DNA of 64,000 nucleotides from Tectiglobus diatomicola (GTDB lineage: Bacteria; Pseudomonadota; Alphaproteobacteria; Rhizobiales; Hyphomicrobiaceae). The notes under the pieces were generated by a model, which made no database searches, was not told the DNA's origin, and worked only from the letters and a program-made list of their open reading frames with translations. Made by a program: the position numbers and the translations under genes. This document shows positions 20,270-28,980 of the stretch, piece after piece (positions within the stretch are counted from its first letter, which is position 1; each line of letters begins with the position of its first letter). Where the stretch lies: the NCBI GenBank assembly GCA_039583345.1, contig JAZDSJ010000008.1, positions 1 through 64,000 on the forward strand. Direction: 5' to 3'.

Positions 20270-21264
20270 AAAGCGCTTTGTGCGCGTGCAAGAGCGGATT
20301 CAAAGCGAGTAAAATTAGTGGCATATCCGGGTAGTCCAAATCGCAACCAAAAAGGATGCCGAGCAAATTTTCTAGTCCATATGCCTTGCCGGGCTAAGGC
20401 AGTATGCAAATATTCAGCATTATAATGGTAGCCTAAGCGAAAAAGTGATGTGCCACCTATGATTTTGAAACCATATTTACTGAGAATTATATCTAACATT
20501 TCAGCCTGACTTTGATACCTTGCTCGCGCATTACAAGCCCAAGTATCATCACGCAGAGCTAGTGTTGCAATTTCACATGCCGGACCTGAAATAGCCCAGG
20601 GACCGATAGTTGCTTCGAGACGCTGAATAGCATCCACGGGGCCTATAGCAAAACCTAACCGTAATCCGGCTAGACCATAAAATTTACCGAACGAGCGTAA
20701 CACAATCAAACCTGGATTGCCGCTGTATGGGATTATAGAGAGCTCCGGTGCTACATCAGCAAAAGCTTCATCGATAATAGTCAGTTGATTATCTTTGTAA
20801 GATAGTTCTGCCAGTTTCATCAATTTTTCCATACCCACAACGCGACCATCTGGATTGTTAGGGTTAGTAATCACCCTTACATCAGCACGAGTTAGTCTCT
20901 GAATATCAACTACAGTTTGGGTATTTTTTACGTAGCGTTTCCAACAAATTGCATGCTCACTATAGGTAGGTCCTAAAATGCGCACATGTCTTGAATGCGA
21001 GTATAATAAAGGTAAAAGCTGGATAAGAATTTGTGTGCCTGGAGCGGCAATTACGCCTGCGTTATTTGGTATGTTATAGGCATATCTGGCACTTTCGAGC
21101 AGTTTAGCAATAGAATAGTTTTGTGGAAGCATTTGCCAAGCACTCAAGGGCACAGATGGGAGCGGATATGCATTGGGCGCGATACCCGTCGAAAGGTCAA
21201 GCCAAATTTGGCCCTTTATATCATGAGCCTTTGATGCTGAAGATATGTCACCGCCATGTCTCAC
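20266..21264 (-). CDS. cobC: L-threonine-O-3-phosphate decarboxylase CobC
   Basis: PLP-dependent enzyme of the aspartate aminotransferase fold that decarboxylates threonine phosphate to (R)-1-aminopropan-2-ol phosphate for the cobalamin nucleotide loop. It opens with the CobC signature HGGDI, has the ITNPNNPDGR pocket, the IIDEAFAD segment and the PLP-lysine motif SFGKFYGLAGLRLGF. The start codon is a GTG, chosen because HGGD is always at the extreme N-terminus. Length 332 is normal. It is followed by cbiB with a four-base overlap and faces the main cobalamin operon across a 230-base divergent region. This is CobC in P. denitrificans naming and CobD in Salmonella. Confidence 0.92.
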   Translation of the reverse strand: MRHGGDISSASKAHDIKGQIWLDLSTGIAPNAYPLPSVPLSAWQMLPQNYSIAKLLESARYAYNIPNNAGVIAAPGTQILIQLLPLLYSHSRHVRILGPTYSEHAICWKRYVKNTQTVVDIQRLTRADVRVITNPNNPDGRVVGMEKLMKLAELSYKDNQLTIIDEAFADVAPELSIIPYSGNPGLIVLRSFGKFYGLAGLRLGFAIGPVDAIQRLEATIGPWAISGPACEIATLALRDDTWACNARARYQSQAEMLDIILSKYGFKIIGGTSLFRLGYHYNAEYLHTALARQGIWTRKFARHPFWLRFGLPGYATNFTRFESALARAQSAL

Positions 21265-21494
21265 TGAAACTTAAACCTACAAATTATAACGCCCTATTAT
21301 TGTACACTTCCAATATTCACATTAACATATTAAGATGTTATAGTGTTAGTAAGTAGAATTATTTCACTATTGTATTTTTTCTGAGGTTGCCCACGACTTA
21401 ATAGCTAAGCTTAGCTGTTGCTGTACCTTTAAGATGTATTTAGCTATACATTGCATTTCAGTTATTGATAATATGGTGCAAAGGGATTATTACT
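21265..21494. promoter_or_regulatory. Divergent control region of the two cobalamin operons
   Basis: This 230-base region separates leftward cobC-cbiB from the rightward cobalamin operon and must hold both promoters. I looked for the conserved B12-box of cobalamin riboswitches on both strands and did not see it, nor a clear terminator or sequestering hairpin. B12 control by riboswitch is therefore not supported here. Confidence 0.4.
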
Positions 21495-21698
21495 GTGAAA
21501 CTTAACACTGCAATTTTGAGTTTTATAGTTTTGTTGAACATATCAACTGTTAGTGCTGTAGCAAATCAGTGGCACATATTCGAAATTATCAATGAGCATG
21601 ATCATAGTGTCGAACTCTTTGTTATCACCTTAGCTGGTTTAGCTTTTGTTTGTCTTTCAGTAACCGTGTATATGTTTCGAGTTCGACAGATCTCTTAG
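21495..21698 (+). CDS. Small membrane protein at the head of the cobalamin operon
   Basis: A 67-residue protein that I do not recognise. The GTG at 21495 is preferred over the upstream frame opening at 21465 because AAGGG sits about nine bases before it. The sequence reads as an N-terminal hydrophobic helix or signal peptide (LNTAILSFIVLL, likely ending near VSAVA), a short polar loop with EHDH, and a second hydrophobic helix (residues about 40-60) ending in basic residues. It lies 19 bases before cbiX in the same direction. Size, two helices, an acidic/histidine loop and the position next to a cobalt chelatase suggest a role in cobalt entry or in anchoring the chelatase, by analogy with small CbtB-like proteins; that is inference only, and no CbtB signature is clear. 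Confidence 0.65.
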   Translation: MKLNTAILSFIVLLNISTVSAVANQWHIFEIINEHDHSVELFVITLAGLAFVCLSVTVYMFRVRQIS

Positions 21699-21717
21699 AG
21701 TATTTTTAGGATAAACA

Positions 21718-22761
21718 ATGGCAAATAATATTGGCATCATGGTATGTGGCCATGGTTCGAGATCTGATGTCGCCGTGTCTGAATTTGCTGCCATTACTGA
21801 ACGTATAGACCAACGTTTTCCAGATTGGCCTGTGGAATATGGATATTTAGAGTTTGCCAACCCAATTCTTCGTGTTGGTTTAGATAAGCTTAGAAGCGCC
21901 GGTGTTGATCATATCCTTGCAATTCCCGGCATGCTATTCGCTGCAGCTCACGCGAAAAATGATATTCCTACAATTCTGAATAAATATCAGGCTGAAACAG
22001 GTGTTAAAGTTCAATACGGGCGAGAGCTAGGAGTCGACCCTAAGATGATTCGTGCTGCTGCTGACCGGATTCAAGATGCTCTCGACACTTCCAACAAAAT
22101 CTATGGCAAAAGTGAAAATTCTGACATTTGTTTGGTAGTTGTGGGTCGTGGTGCATCTGATCCGGATGCAAATTCCAATGTTTCAAAGGTTGCGCGAATA
22201 CTTTGGGAAGGATTTGGTTTTGGCTGGTGTGAAGTTGGATACTCTGGCGTTACGTTTCCTCTTATCGAACCATGTCTGCAGAAGGTAACTCGCCTTGGCT
22301 ATAATAGAGTAGTGGTTTTTCCATATTTTTTGTTCGCAGGAGTTTTGATCGATCGAATTTATGGCTTTACTGATCAAATTGCAATGCAGCATCCAAGTAT
22401 AAAGTTCGTTAAAGCTGGATATCTCAATGATCATCCGGGTGTTGTTGATACTTTCGTAGAGCGCGTAAATGAAATCTTTGATGGTCAAAACACGATGAAT
22501 TGCGCAATGTGCAAATATCGCTCAAAAGTTTTAGGGTTTGAACACGAGGTTGGTGCTCCTCAGGAGAGTCATCACCATCATGTTGAGGGTATGGGAGCGT
22601 CGGCACCTGGATCTAAGGTTGATGATTGCAATTTGTGTGACACTTTTTGTACCGGCATTTGTAGACTGCAGGTGGAAAGCCATGGAAACCACCATCATTT
22701 TTATCCTCATACCAATCATCCTCTTGGCCCTAATAGCGTATTATCAAGCAATAAAGATTGA
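21718..22761 (+). CDS. cbiX: Sirohydrochlorin cobaltochelatase CbiX, long form with metal-binding tail
   Basis: Inserts cobalt into sirohydrochlorin at the entry to corrin synthesis. Residues 1 to about 250 form the two-lobed chelatase, with the active-site GHGSRSD near the N-terminus and the second lobe starting around VVGRGASDPD. From about residue 260 there is a tail unlike the short chelatases: an MxCxxC motif (MNCAMC, cysteines 262 and 265), then SHHHH, then a Cys cluster (CNLCDTFCTGIC) and a final His-rich segment (HGNHHHFYPHTNH). The MxCxxC and His-rich tail recall the long CbiX of Bacillus megaterium, reported to bind a 4Fe-4S cluster. AGGA precedes the ATG. It implies cobalt insertion at the sirohydrochlorin stage. 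Confidence 0.94.
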   Translation: MANNIGIMVCGHGSRSDVAVSEFAAITERIDQRFPDWPVEYGYLEFANPILRVGLDKLRSAGVDHILAIPGMLFAAAHAKNDIPTILNKYQAETGVKVQYGRELGVDPKMIRAAADRIQDALDTSNKIYGKSENSDICLVVVGRGASDPDANSNVSKVARILWEGFGFGWCEVGYSGVTFPLIEPCLQKVTRLGYNRVVVFPYFLFAGVLIDRIYGFTDQIAMQHPSIKFVKAGYLNDHPGVVDTFVERVNEIFDGQNTMNCAMCKYRSKVLGFEHEVGAPQESHHHHVEGMGASAPGSKVDDCNLCDTFCTGICRLQVESHGNHHHFYPHTNHPLGPNSVLSSNKD

Positions 22762-22766
22762 CTGTA

Positions 22767-23408
22767 ATGACATTGGCATATTTGAAGGATCCGTCGGCTA
22801 TATATCATCAGTCATTTACAACAATCCGACAAAAAGCCGATCTAAGTCGTTTTTGTAATAACAACGAAGTGGATCTTGCAATTAGAGTAATTCATGCTTG
22901 CGGTATGATAGATATAGCAGAGGACATCATATTCAATGGAGATGTTGCGGGCAAAACTCGCAGTGCCATCAATTGTGGAAGGCCAGTTTTTGTTGATGTA
23001 CATATGGTGCAAGTAGCATTATCACAATCTAAAAACAACTTAGTTAACATGGATGTGCGCTGCACTGTAAGTGCTCCAGAGACGGAACTGCGAGCAAAAA
23101 AGCTATGCACAACTCGTTCAGCAGCCGCTGTACACGGTTGGATCGAACACCTCGAAGATTCAGTAGTTGTCATCGGCAATGCTCCGACAGCATTATTTGC
23201 GCTGTTAGAACTTTTAGATGAAGGAGCTCCAAAGCCAGCAGCCGTATTTGCCTTTCCTGTAGGGTTTGTAGGGGCGATTGAATCTAAGTCAGAATTAGTT
23301 AAAAATCCGCGTGGACTCAACTTTATGACAGTTAGTGGTCGTCGTGGGGGTAGTGCAATGGCGGCAGCGGCTTTTAATGCTGTCTGGCTTGGAGTGCACA
23401 AAATATGA
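22767..23408 (+). CDS. cobH: Precorrin-8X methylmutase CobH (CbiC)
   Basis: Moves the C11 methyl group to C12, turning (cobalt-)precorrin-8 into (cobalto)hydrogenobyrinate. The protein has the family start YLKDPSAIYHQSF, the catalytic-histidine segment VIHACGMIDIAEDI, and the glycine-rich PVGFVGAIESK motif. I place the start at the ATG at 22767 because it gives the normal CobH N-terminus five bases after the cbiX stop; a TTG at 22758 overlapping the cbiX stop is possible and would add three residues. The 213-residue length is usual. It overlaps cobL by four bases. Confidence 0.94.
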   Translation: MTLAYLKDPSAIYHQSFTTIRQKADLSRFCNNNEVDLAIRVIHACGMIDIAEDIIFNGDVAGKTRSAINCGRPVFVDVHMVQVALSQSKNNLVNMDVRCTVSAPETELRAKKLCTTRSAAAVHGWIEHLEDSVVVIGNAPTALFALLELLDEGAPKPAAVFAFPVGFVGAIESKSELVKNPRGLNFMTVSGRRGGSAMAAAAFNAVWLGVHKI

Positions 23409-24610
23409 CACCTTGGTTAACTATTGTTGGTGTGAATCCGAACGGTGCTTCATCTATTGGCGAACAAGCTAATATGGCAATCCAATCAGCTGTGGCTGTC
23501 GCTGGATCTAAGCGTCTACTTGATATACTAGATGTAGATAATGAACGACGATACATTTGGCCATCTCCTTTTTCTAAGGGTCTTGCTTGGTTGAAGAGTA
23601 TGTCAGGCCAGCCAATTGCCGTTTTAGCATCAGGCGATCCAATGCATTATGGTGTTGGATCATCACTAGCATCTAAGTTTAGTATTGATGAGTACTGTGT
23701 TCTGCCTGCCCCATCTTCTTTCAGCTTAGCAGCAGCGCGCCTGGGTTGGGCACTGCAAGATACAATTTGTCTATCCTTGCACGGACGGCCATTGCAGAAC
23801 TTACGCACTGTATTAGCACCTAAAACTCGCCTTTTGATACTTACCCGTGATGGCAGTGCACCTGCTGAAATTATGCGCCTATTGTGTCAGGCTAAGTATA
23901 GCAATAGTCTTGTCAGCGTGCTTGAAAATCTTGGCGGAAATAATGAAGCTTACTATGAGATGAGGGCAAAAGATGGTGTGGATCATAATTATTCAGCGCT
24001 TAATATAATGGCCGTACAGTGTCTTCTTGATAAAGATGCTTTTTATTTCTCTCCAATACCAGGCCTACCGGACAGTGCTTTCAAACACGACGGTCAACTA
24101 ACTAAACGAGAAGTGAGAGCTGTTACAATTTCCTCTCTGATCCCTAGACCTAATGAACTTCTGTGGGACATTGGTGCTGGATGTGGCTCCATAGCTATTG
24201 AGTGGCTTCGTTGTGCACCACATAATATGGCTATAGCCTTTGAGCACAATCAGAAACGTGCTTGTATGATAAGACAGAATGCAATTCAGCTTGGTGTTCC
24301 ACATCTATGTGTAGTGCAAGAATCTGCACCAAATTGCTTGTTAGGGCAACCGCAACCAGATGCTATCTTTCTTGGTGGCGCTTGCTCTGAAAAAGGAATT
24401 TTTGAGACTTGTTGGAAGATGTTACGCTCTGGTGGAAGGTTTGTTGCGAATGCAATTACTCTTGAGGGACAAGCTGTGTTAAGTGATTACCATGAAAACT
24501 TTGGCGGCGAAATTGTGAATATTACTATTTCATACGTTAAATCCGTAGGGCGATTTCGCGGACTGCATCCTGGAATGCCTGTGATGCAATGGCGAATACT
24601 AAAACCATGA
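23405..24610 (+). CDS. cobL: Precorrin-6Y C5,15-methyltransferase (decarboxylating) CobL (CbiE-CbiT fusion)
   Basis: A two-domain enzyme that methylates C5 and C15 of the corrin ring and decarboxylates the C12 acetate. The N-terminal CbiE domain (about 1-205) has a tetrapyrrole-methylase fold with the LASGDPMHYG motif. The C-terminal CbiT domain (about 215-401) is a class I methyltransferase with the SAM loop WDIGAGCGSIAIEW. Fusion of the two as CobL is normal in proteobacteria and 401 residues is the usual size. It overlaps cobH by four bases upstream and cobI by four bases downstream, so the operon is translationally coupled. Confidence 0.95.
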   Translation: MTPWLTIVGVNPNGASSIGEQANMAIQSAVAVAGSKRLLDILDVDNERRYIWPSPFSKGLAWLKSMSGQPIAVLASGDPMHYGVGSSLASKFSIDEYCVLPAPSSFSLAAARLGWALQDTICLSLHGRPLQNLRTVLAPKTRLLILTRDGSAPAEIMRLLCQAKYSNSLVSVLENLGGNNEAYYEMRAKDGVDHNYSALNIMAVQCLLDKDAFYFSPIPGLPDSAFKHDGQLTKREVRAVTISSLIPRPNELLWDIGAGCGSIAIEWLRCAPHNMAIAFEHNQKRACMIRQNAIQLGVPHLCVVQESAPNCLLGQPQPDAIFLGGACSEKGIFETCWKMLRSGGRFVANAITLEGQAVLSDYHENFGGEIVNITISYVKSVGRFRGLHPGMPVMQWRILKP

Positions 24611-25338
24611 TTGATAATCGGCTAAATCCTCAATTTTATATTATTGGTGTTGGTCCGGGAGATCCCGAGCTGTTAACCATAAAAGCTGTGCGTATCATTA
24701 GTTCAGTAGATGTAATTACATATCCTAGCACTTCGCAGGAAAAGTCTCGCAGCCGTCAAATTATCTCCAAATATATTACAGAACACCATAAGGAATTGGC
24801 CTATAACTTGCCGATGGAAATTGATCCATCTAAGGCTCAAGCGGCTTATGATCAAGTATCTAAAGAGATTATTACCCGCCTTAAGGAAGGCTATTCTGTC
24901 GCTTTGCTTTGTGAGGGTGACCCTTTTTTTTATGGTAGTGCTATACACTTATATTTGAGAATAGCAGGGAAGTTCACAACGCAAGTTATACCTGGGATTA
25001 CATCGTTAACAGCAAGTCCAGCTGCTGCAGGATTGCCGATGGCGACTCGAAATGAGATAGTCAAGATCTTACCAGCTACACTTGATATTTCAAAATTAGA
25101 AACAGAGCTAGAAACTTGCGAAGCAGCTGTAATTATAAAAGTGGGGCGTCATCTTGAAAAAGTTGTACACGCTATCCGCAACAAGAGACTACGAGAATAT
25201 GCGCTATTAGTATTAAACGTATCGGACGATGACCAGCGTATTATCTCATTCAAAGAATTAGATCGCGTAAAACAACATCAATATCAGCCATATTTTTCAA
25301 TGATTCTAATTTCTAGGCACAAAAGAGCAGTGCCATGA
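24607..25338 (+). CDS. cobI: (Cobalt-)precorrin-2 C20-methyltransferase CobI (CbiL)
   Basis: SAM-dependent methylase that adds the C20 methyl group to (cobalt-)precorrin-2. It has the tetrapyrrole-methylase signatures GVGPGDPELLTIKAV near the N-terminus, LCEGDPFFYGSA in the middle and VIPGITSLTASPAAAG after it. The start is placed at the ATG at 24607, which overlaps the cobL stop as ATGA exactly like the other junctions in this operon. An ATG at 24589 would add six residues and lengthen the overlap to 22 bases. Length from 24607 is 243 residues, normal for the family. It overlaps the next gene by four bases. Confidence 0.94.
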   Translation: MIDNRLNPQFYIIGVGPGDPELLTIKAVRIISSVDVITYPSTSQEKSRSRQIISKYITEHHKELAYNLPMEIDPSKAQAAYDQVSKEIITRLKEGYSVALLCEGDPFFYGSAIHLYLRIAGKFTTQVIPGITSLTASPAAAGLPMATRNEIVKILPATLDISKLETELETCEAAVIIKVGRHLEKVVHAIRNKRLREYALLVLNVSDDDQRIISFKELDRVKQHQYQPYFSMILISRHKRAVP

Positions 25339-27152
25339 AAATTATTATTCTTGTTTTAAGTGCTCGCGGATTGCAAACAGCGCTAAAATTAACCATAGGC
25401 TTGTCGAACGTAGAAATACATGGGCTTGCCCAACGCTTAACACACTCTGAAGTTGATGTGTTATTCGAAGACACAACTGGACATATCAGACAAATATTTT
25501 TGCAAAAACATGCAATTGTTGGTATTTGTTCGTCAGGCATTCTTGTGCGAGCTATTGCATCATTACTAAATGATAAGTACGCCGAACCACCAGTTATTTC
25601 TGTCGCTTCAGATGGTAGTAGCATCGTACCTCTTGTAGGAAGTCACCACGGGGCTAACGATTTAGCAAATTCTATCGCCAATCAATTGAACGGACATGCA
25701 GCCATTACTACGGCTAGTGACATCAAACTTGGCATTTCCTTAGACAGTCCTCCAGTCGGTTGGGTGATAGCAAATCCGGATTCCGTCAAGAATGTGATGG
25801 TAGACCTTATTAATGGTGCACCGGTTGCAATCGATCCAGATTTAGACTGGTTATCGAATCTTCCATGCCGGAGAGACAATAATGCCGCAATTCGTTTAAC
25901 AGCAAGTATTAATCTTATCTCTCCAGGAAAGCATGAATTAATTTTTCATCCTAAGCGTACCGTGGTGGGTGTTGGGTCAGATCGTGGATGTCCTCCAGAA
26001 GAAATGATTAGACTAATTGATACCACAATATCTGAATCTGGACTTGCACGGCAAACTATCGCTTGCATCGTTTCTATCGACCGAAAAGCAGATGAAGCAG
26101 CGGTACATGCTGTAGCAAAGCATCTCGATATTCCCGCTCGATTTCTTTCTGCTGATACTATTAATATGATAGACAAGAATATCCCTAACCCTTCAGATAT
26201 AGTGCAACGTGAAACAGGTGTACGAGGAGTAGCTGAGGGTGCTGCTTTAGCTGCTAGTGGTGCCACCAAACTTTTTATCGAAAAACGCAAAACAGCACGA
26301 GCAACCTGTGCGATTGCTATTTCAAATGGTATTATTAATCCAGAAACGGTCGGCCGAGCTCGCGGTTCTGTATCAGTGATTGGTGTCGGTCCTGGAACAC
26401 CGCTCTGGCGCAGCCCAGAATGTGTTACATTGCTTGAACGTGCAACTGACTGGGTAGGCTATAGTATGTATCTCGATCTAATTCAAGATCTTAAAAATGG
26501 GCAAACAGAACATCGCTTCCAACTTGGCGAAGAAGAAGTTCGTGTTCGTCATGCGCTTGAGCTTGCAGGTTCTGGATGTGATGTAGCACTTATTTCTTCT
26601 GGCGACGCAGGCATTTATGCTATGGCAACACTTTTGTATGAGGTCATTGCACTTAATCCTGAAAAAAGTGGCTTAAGCGATTCTGCTCATCGTGTTACAA
26701 TAACAGTAACACCTGGTATTTCGGCTTTTCAAGCCGCTGCTGCCCGTGCTGGTGCACCCATAGGGCATGACTTTTGTTGCATTTCACTCTCGGATCTTCT
26801 CACCCCTTGGGTTACTATAAAAAAACGTATAATTTCTGCCGCTTACGGGGATTTTGTTGTAGCTTTTTACAATCCGCGCTCTGCACGCCGTGTTGATCAA
26901 TTAGAGGTTGCTATTGCTATTTTGCGTAAATATCGCCCATTGAATACACCAGTCATACTTGCATCTAATCTTGGTCGAACAAAGGAAAAAGTAGAAATTA
27001 TGACTTTGTCTAGTTTTAATCCTGAGATGGTAGACATGCTTTCAATTGTACTCATTGGTGCTAGCACTACAAAAATGTTTACAACAGGCGATGGTCAACG
27101 ATTTGTCTTTACGCCTCGCGGCTATTCGAGCAAACGAAAGAATTTAGAATGA
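25335..27152 (+). CDS. CbiG-CobJ fusion: cobalt-precorrin-5A hydrolase plus precorrin-3B C17-methyltransferase
   Basis: A 605-residue fusion for two nearby corrin steps. Residues 1 to about 220 are the CbiG N-terminal and central domains (VGICSSGILVRAIA, SDGSSIVPLVGSHHGAN), and about 210-335 is the CbiG C-terminal/CobE-like domain (VVGVGSDRGCP, GVRGVAEGAALAA). From about residue 345 a complete CobJ/CbiH methylase follows (SVIGVGPGTPLWRSPE, ISSGDAGIYAMA, VTPGISAFQAAAARAGAP, FYNPRS). CobJ makes precorrin-4 by C17 methylation and ring contraction; CbiG opens the lactone of cobalt-precorrin-5A. With CbiX this points to an early-cobalt or hybrid route. Such fusions are known in other proteobacteria. 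ATGA overlaps link it to genes on both sides. Confidence 0.92.
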   Translation: MKIIILVLSARGLQTALKLTIGLSNVEIHGLAQRLTHSEVDVLFEDTTGHIRQIFLQKHAIVGICSSGILVRAIASLLNDKYAEPPVISVASDGSSIVPLVGSHHGANDLANSIANQLNGHAAITTASDIKLGISLDSPPVGWVIANPDSVKNVMVDLINGAPVAIDPDLDWLSNLPCRRDNNAAIRLTASINLISPGKHELIFHPKRTVVGVGSDRGCPPEEMIRLIDTTISESGLARQTIACIVSIDRKADEAAVHAVAKHLDIPARFLSADTINMIDKNIPNPSDIVQRETGVRGVAEGAALAASGATKLFIEKRKTARATCAIAISNGIINPETVGRARGSVSVIGVGPGTPLWRSPECVTLLERATDWVGYSMYLDLIQDLKNGQTEHRFQLGEEEVRVRHALELAGSGCDVALISSGDAGIYAMATLLYEVIALNPEKSGLSDSAHRVTITVTPGISAFQAAAARAGAPIGHDFCCISLSDLLTPWVTIKKRIISAAYGDFVVAFYNPRSARRVDQLEVAIAILRKYRPLNTPVILASNLGRTKEKVEIMTLSSFNPEMVDMLSIVLIGASTTKMFTTGDGQRFVFTPRGYSSKRKNLE

Positions 27153-27913
27153 CAGTTTATTTCATTGGTGCCGGTCCTGGCGCTTCAGATCTTATTACAG
27201 TACGAGGACTTAGAGTTATTGAACGCTGTCCAGTTTGCCTATACGCTGGCTCACTCGTTCCATTTGAGTTAATAGCTTCAGCTCCAAAAGGCGCAAGGAT
27301 AATTAATACTGCCTCGATGATACTTGAGGAAATTATCGCTGAAATCCAAAAAGCTCACAAAAAAGAGGTTGACGTTGCCAGAGTTCACTCAGGCGACCCA
27401 TCTATCTATAGTGCAACTGCTGAACAGATGCGCTGCCTAAAAAATCTTGAAATACCTTTTGAGGTTATACCCGGTGTACCGGCATTTACAGCAGCGGCAG
27501 CATCTTTAAAATCAGAACTCACATTGCCAGAGATCTCGCAAACTATAATTGTCACACGGACTGCCATGAATGCGTCATGTATGCCTGAGGAAGAGAGCCT
27601 CTCAAAACTTGGGCAATCCAAGGCAACACTTGCTATTCATCTCTCTATCCGAAACCTACAAAACATTCAGAGGGAATTGATACCACACTACGGAAAAGAC
27701 TGTCCGGTCATTGTTATCTATCGAGCAACCTGGCCAGATGAGCAGATTATTCGTGGTACTTTGCAAGATATATCTCAAAAGGTTCGCGAGAATAAAATAA
27801 GGCGGACAGCTCTCATATTGGTCGGACACGTATTTAAAGAAAGGGCCGAATTTTGCAACTCATCTCTTTATGATGCTTCGCATCAACATGTATTTCGCCA
27901 CAAAACAAGCTAA
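27149..27913 (+). CDS. cobM: (Cobalt-)precorrin-4 C11-methyltransferase CobM (CbiF)
   Basis: Adds the C11 methyl group to (cobalt-)precorrin-4, giving precorrin-5. The protein shows the CbiF-type motifs FIGAGPGASDLITVRG, CLYAGSLVP, VHSGDPSIYSA and VIPGVPAFTAAAA, which distinguish CobM from the other tetrapyrrole methylases of this operon. Length 254 is normal. Its ATG overlaps the fusion gene stop by four bases. It is the last readable gene of the operon; CbiD or CobG, CobK/CbiJ, CbiA/CobB, CobQ and the nucleotide-loop assembly genes other than cobC and cbiB are not in the window. Confidence 0.95.
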   Translation: MTVYFIGAGPGASDLITVRGLRVIERCPVCLYAGSLVPFELIASAPKGARIINTASMILEEIIAEIQKAHKKEVDVARVHSGDPSIYSATAEQMRCLKNLEIPFEVIPGVPAFTAAAASLKSELTLPEISQTIIVTRTAMNASCMPEEESLSKLGQSKATLAIHLSIRNLQNIQRELIPHYGKDCPVIVIYRATWPDEQIIRGTLQDISQKVRENKIRRTALILVGHVFKERAEFCNSSLYDASHQHVFRHKTS

Positions 27914-28392
27914 AGATATATTATCTTAACAGAAATAAAAGCTATCTTTTCTATTTTTATAGCTAACTAACATAACTATCCTACAAAGACGTACAATCAA
28001 ATAAAATCTGTCAAAAATATCTAGTGCTCGCTTTCATATAATGATGTACAAATATACCAGATAATAATGTGTAACGATTTTTCGTAATATTTTATATCGT
28101 TCTAAACTGTACGTAAAAATAAAGTGACAGTTAGAGCTCTCTTAATAAAGATAACTTACAGAGATCACTAACCGCACTATTAATCCCTTGCTGAAACAAT
28201 ATTTTTCGTGCATCTTAAATTAAGCTTCTTTAACGATTTGTATGTGAGCTCATGGCAATAACAAAACAATCGTTTCTTTAGGAAGAACAAATGCAATGTG
28301 TATCAAATATTAATAACTAAAGATTTTAGTAGATATTATGAACAGCATAGTATTTAATATAGGAATAAAAGCCAAACTTGTAGTTAATCACC
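27914..28392. other. Gene-free convergent gap after the cobalamin operon
   Basis: A 479-base stretch between cobM and the convergent DUF442 gene. No frame resembling CobK/CbiJ or CbiD, the missing steps, could be read. A T-rich inverted repeat near 27950-27975 is not a convincing terminator. Confidence 0.5.
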
Positions 28393-28809
28393 CTATAATT
28401 TAAGTCGTGGAATTAATCCAGAAATATCGTAACCGGCACGTGCAGCATCAGAAACTATATCTTTTATAGGGCGCTCATTTGCCTCAGATAATGCCAATAG
28501 CATAATGCATCGCATGCCCGAACGGCAATAAGCTAGTATAGGTACTGGTAAAGTTTTCAACAACATACCAAAGTCGTGGCCTTGTACATCACTAATAGCA
28601 TTAGCATAAACTGGTTGCCAGTGTGTACGCAAATTATACTTTCTAGCTTCTCTCTCAATATCTGAAAAAGACGGCTGAGATGTGTCTTCCTTATCAGGAC
28701 GATTGCAAACAATTGTTTTGTATCCAGCAGCAGCAATACCAGCAACATCATTGACATAAATCTGGGGTGAAACTGCTAGACGACCATTAATCCGGCGATA
28801 TAGTGACAT
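28393..28809 (-). CDS. DUF442 / TIGR01244 phosphatase-like (beta-lactamase hydrolase-like) protein
   Basis: A small cytoplasmic protein of the DUF442 family, a dual-specificity-phosphatase-like fold. The N-terminus has the typical VSPQIYVNDVAGIAAAGYKTIVCNRP stretch (seen as SPQIYV and CNRPDKED), and the active-site loop is AYCRSGMRC, with the family cysteine and arginine kept. The C-terminal helices (LALSEAN, AARAGYDISGL) are also conserved. AGGAGAG lies directly ahead of the ATG, a strong ribosome-binding site. Members are often fused or linked to a sulfide-detoxifying metallo-beta-lactamase-type persulfide dioxygenase; no such gene is near. Length 138 is normal for a stand-alone member. The substrate is not known. 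Confidence 0.8.
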   Translation of the reverse strand: MSLYRRINGRLAVSPQIYVNDVAGIAAAGYKTIVCNRPDKEDTSQPSFSDIEREARKYNLRTHWQPVYANAISDVQGHDFGMLLKTLPVPILAYCRSGMRCIMLLALSEANERPIKDIVSDAARAGYDISGLIPRLKL

Positions 28810-28980
28810 AACTCTCTCCTATTGTATAAATGCTAACTTGTATTTTCTTGGGTCAATGTTTTCAAAAAAGGGAATATAATTAATAATTGTCACTACATAA
28901 ATTTACAGTAGTGATTAACCACCATCGAGCACTTCTAACTATTAGTTGTATAGTATATTGAAATTATTTTTTATATACTA

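Noticed and set aside
21265..21494. Cobalamin riboswitch ahead of the cobalamin operon
   Set aside because: No B12-box or matching hairpin set on either strand; the position alone is not evidence.
22892..23401. 169-residue open frame antisense to cobH
   Set aside because: It lies wholly opposite a well-supported gene, has low-complexity Ala/Ser/Thr composition, and no family resemblance.
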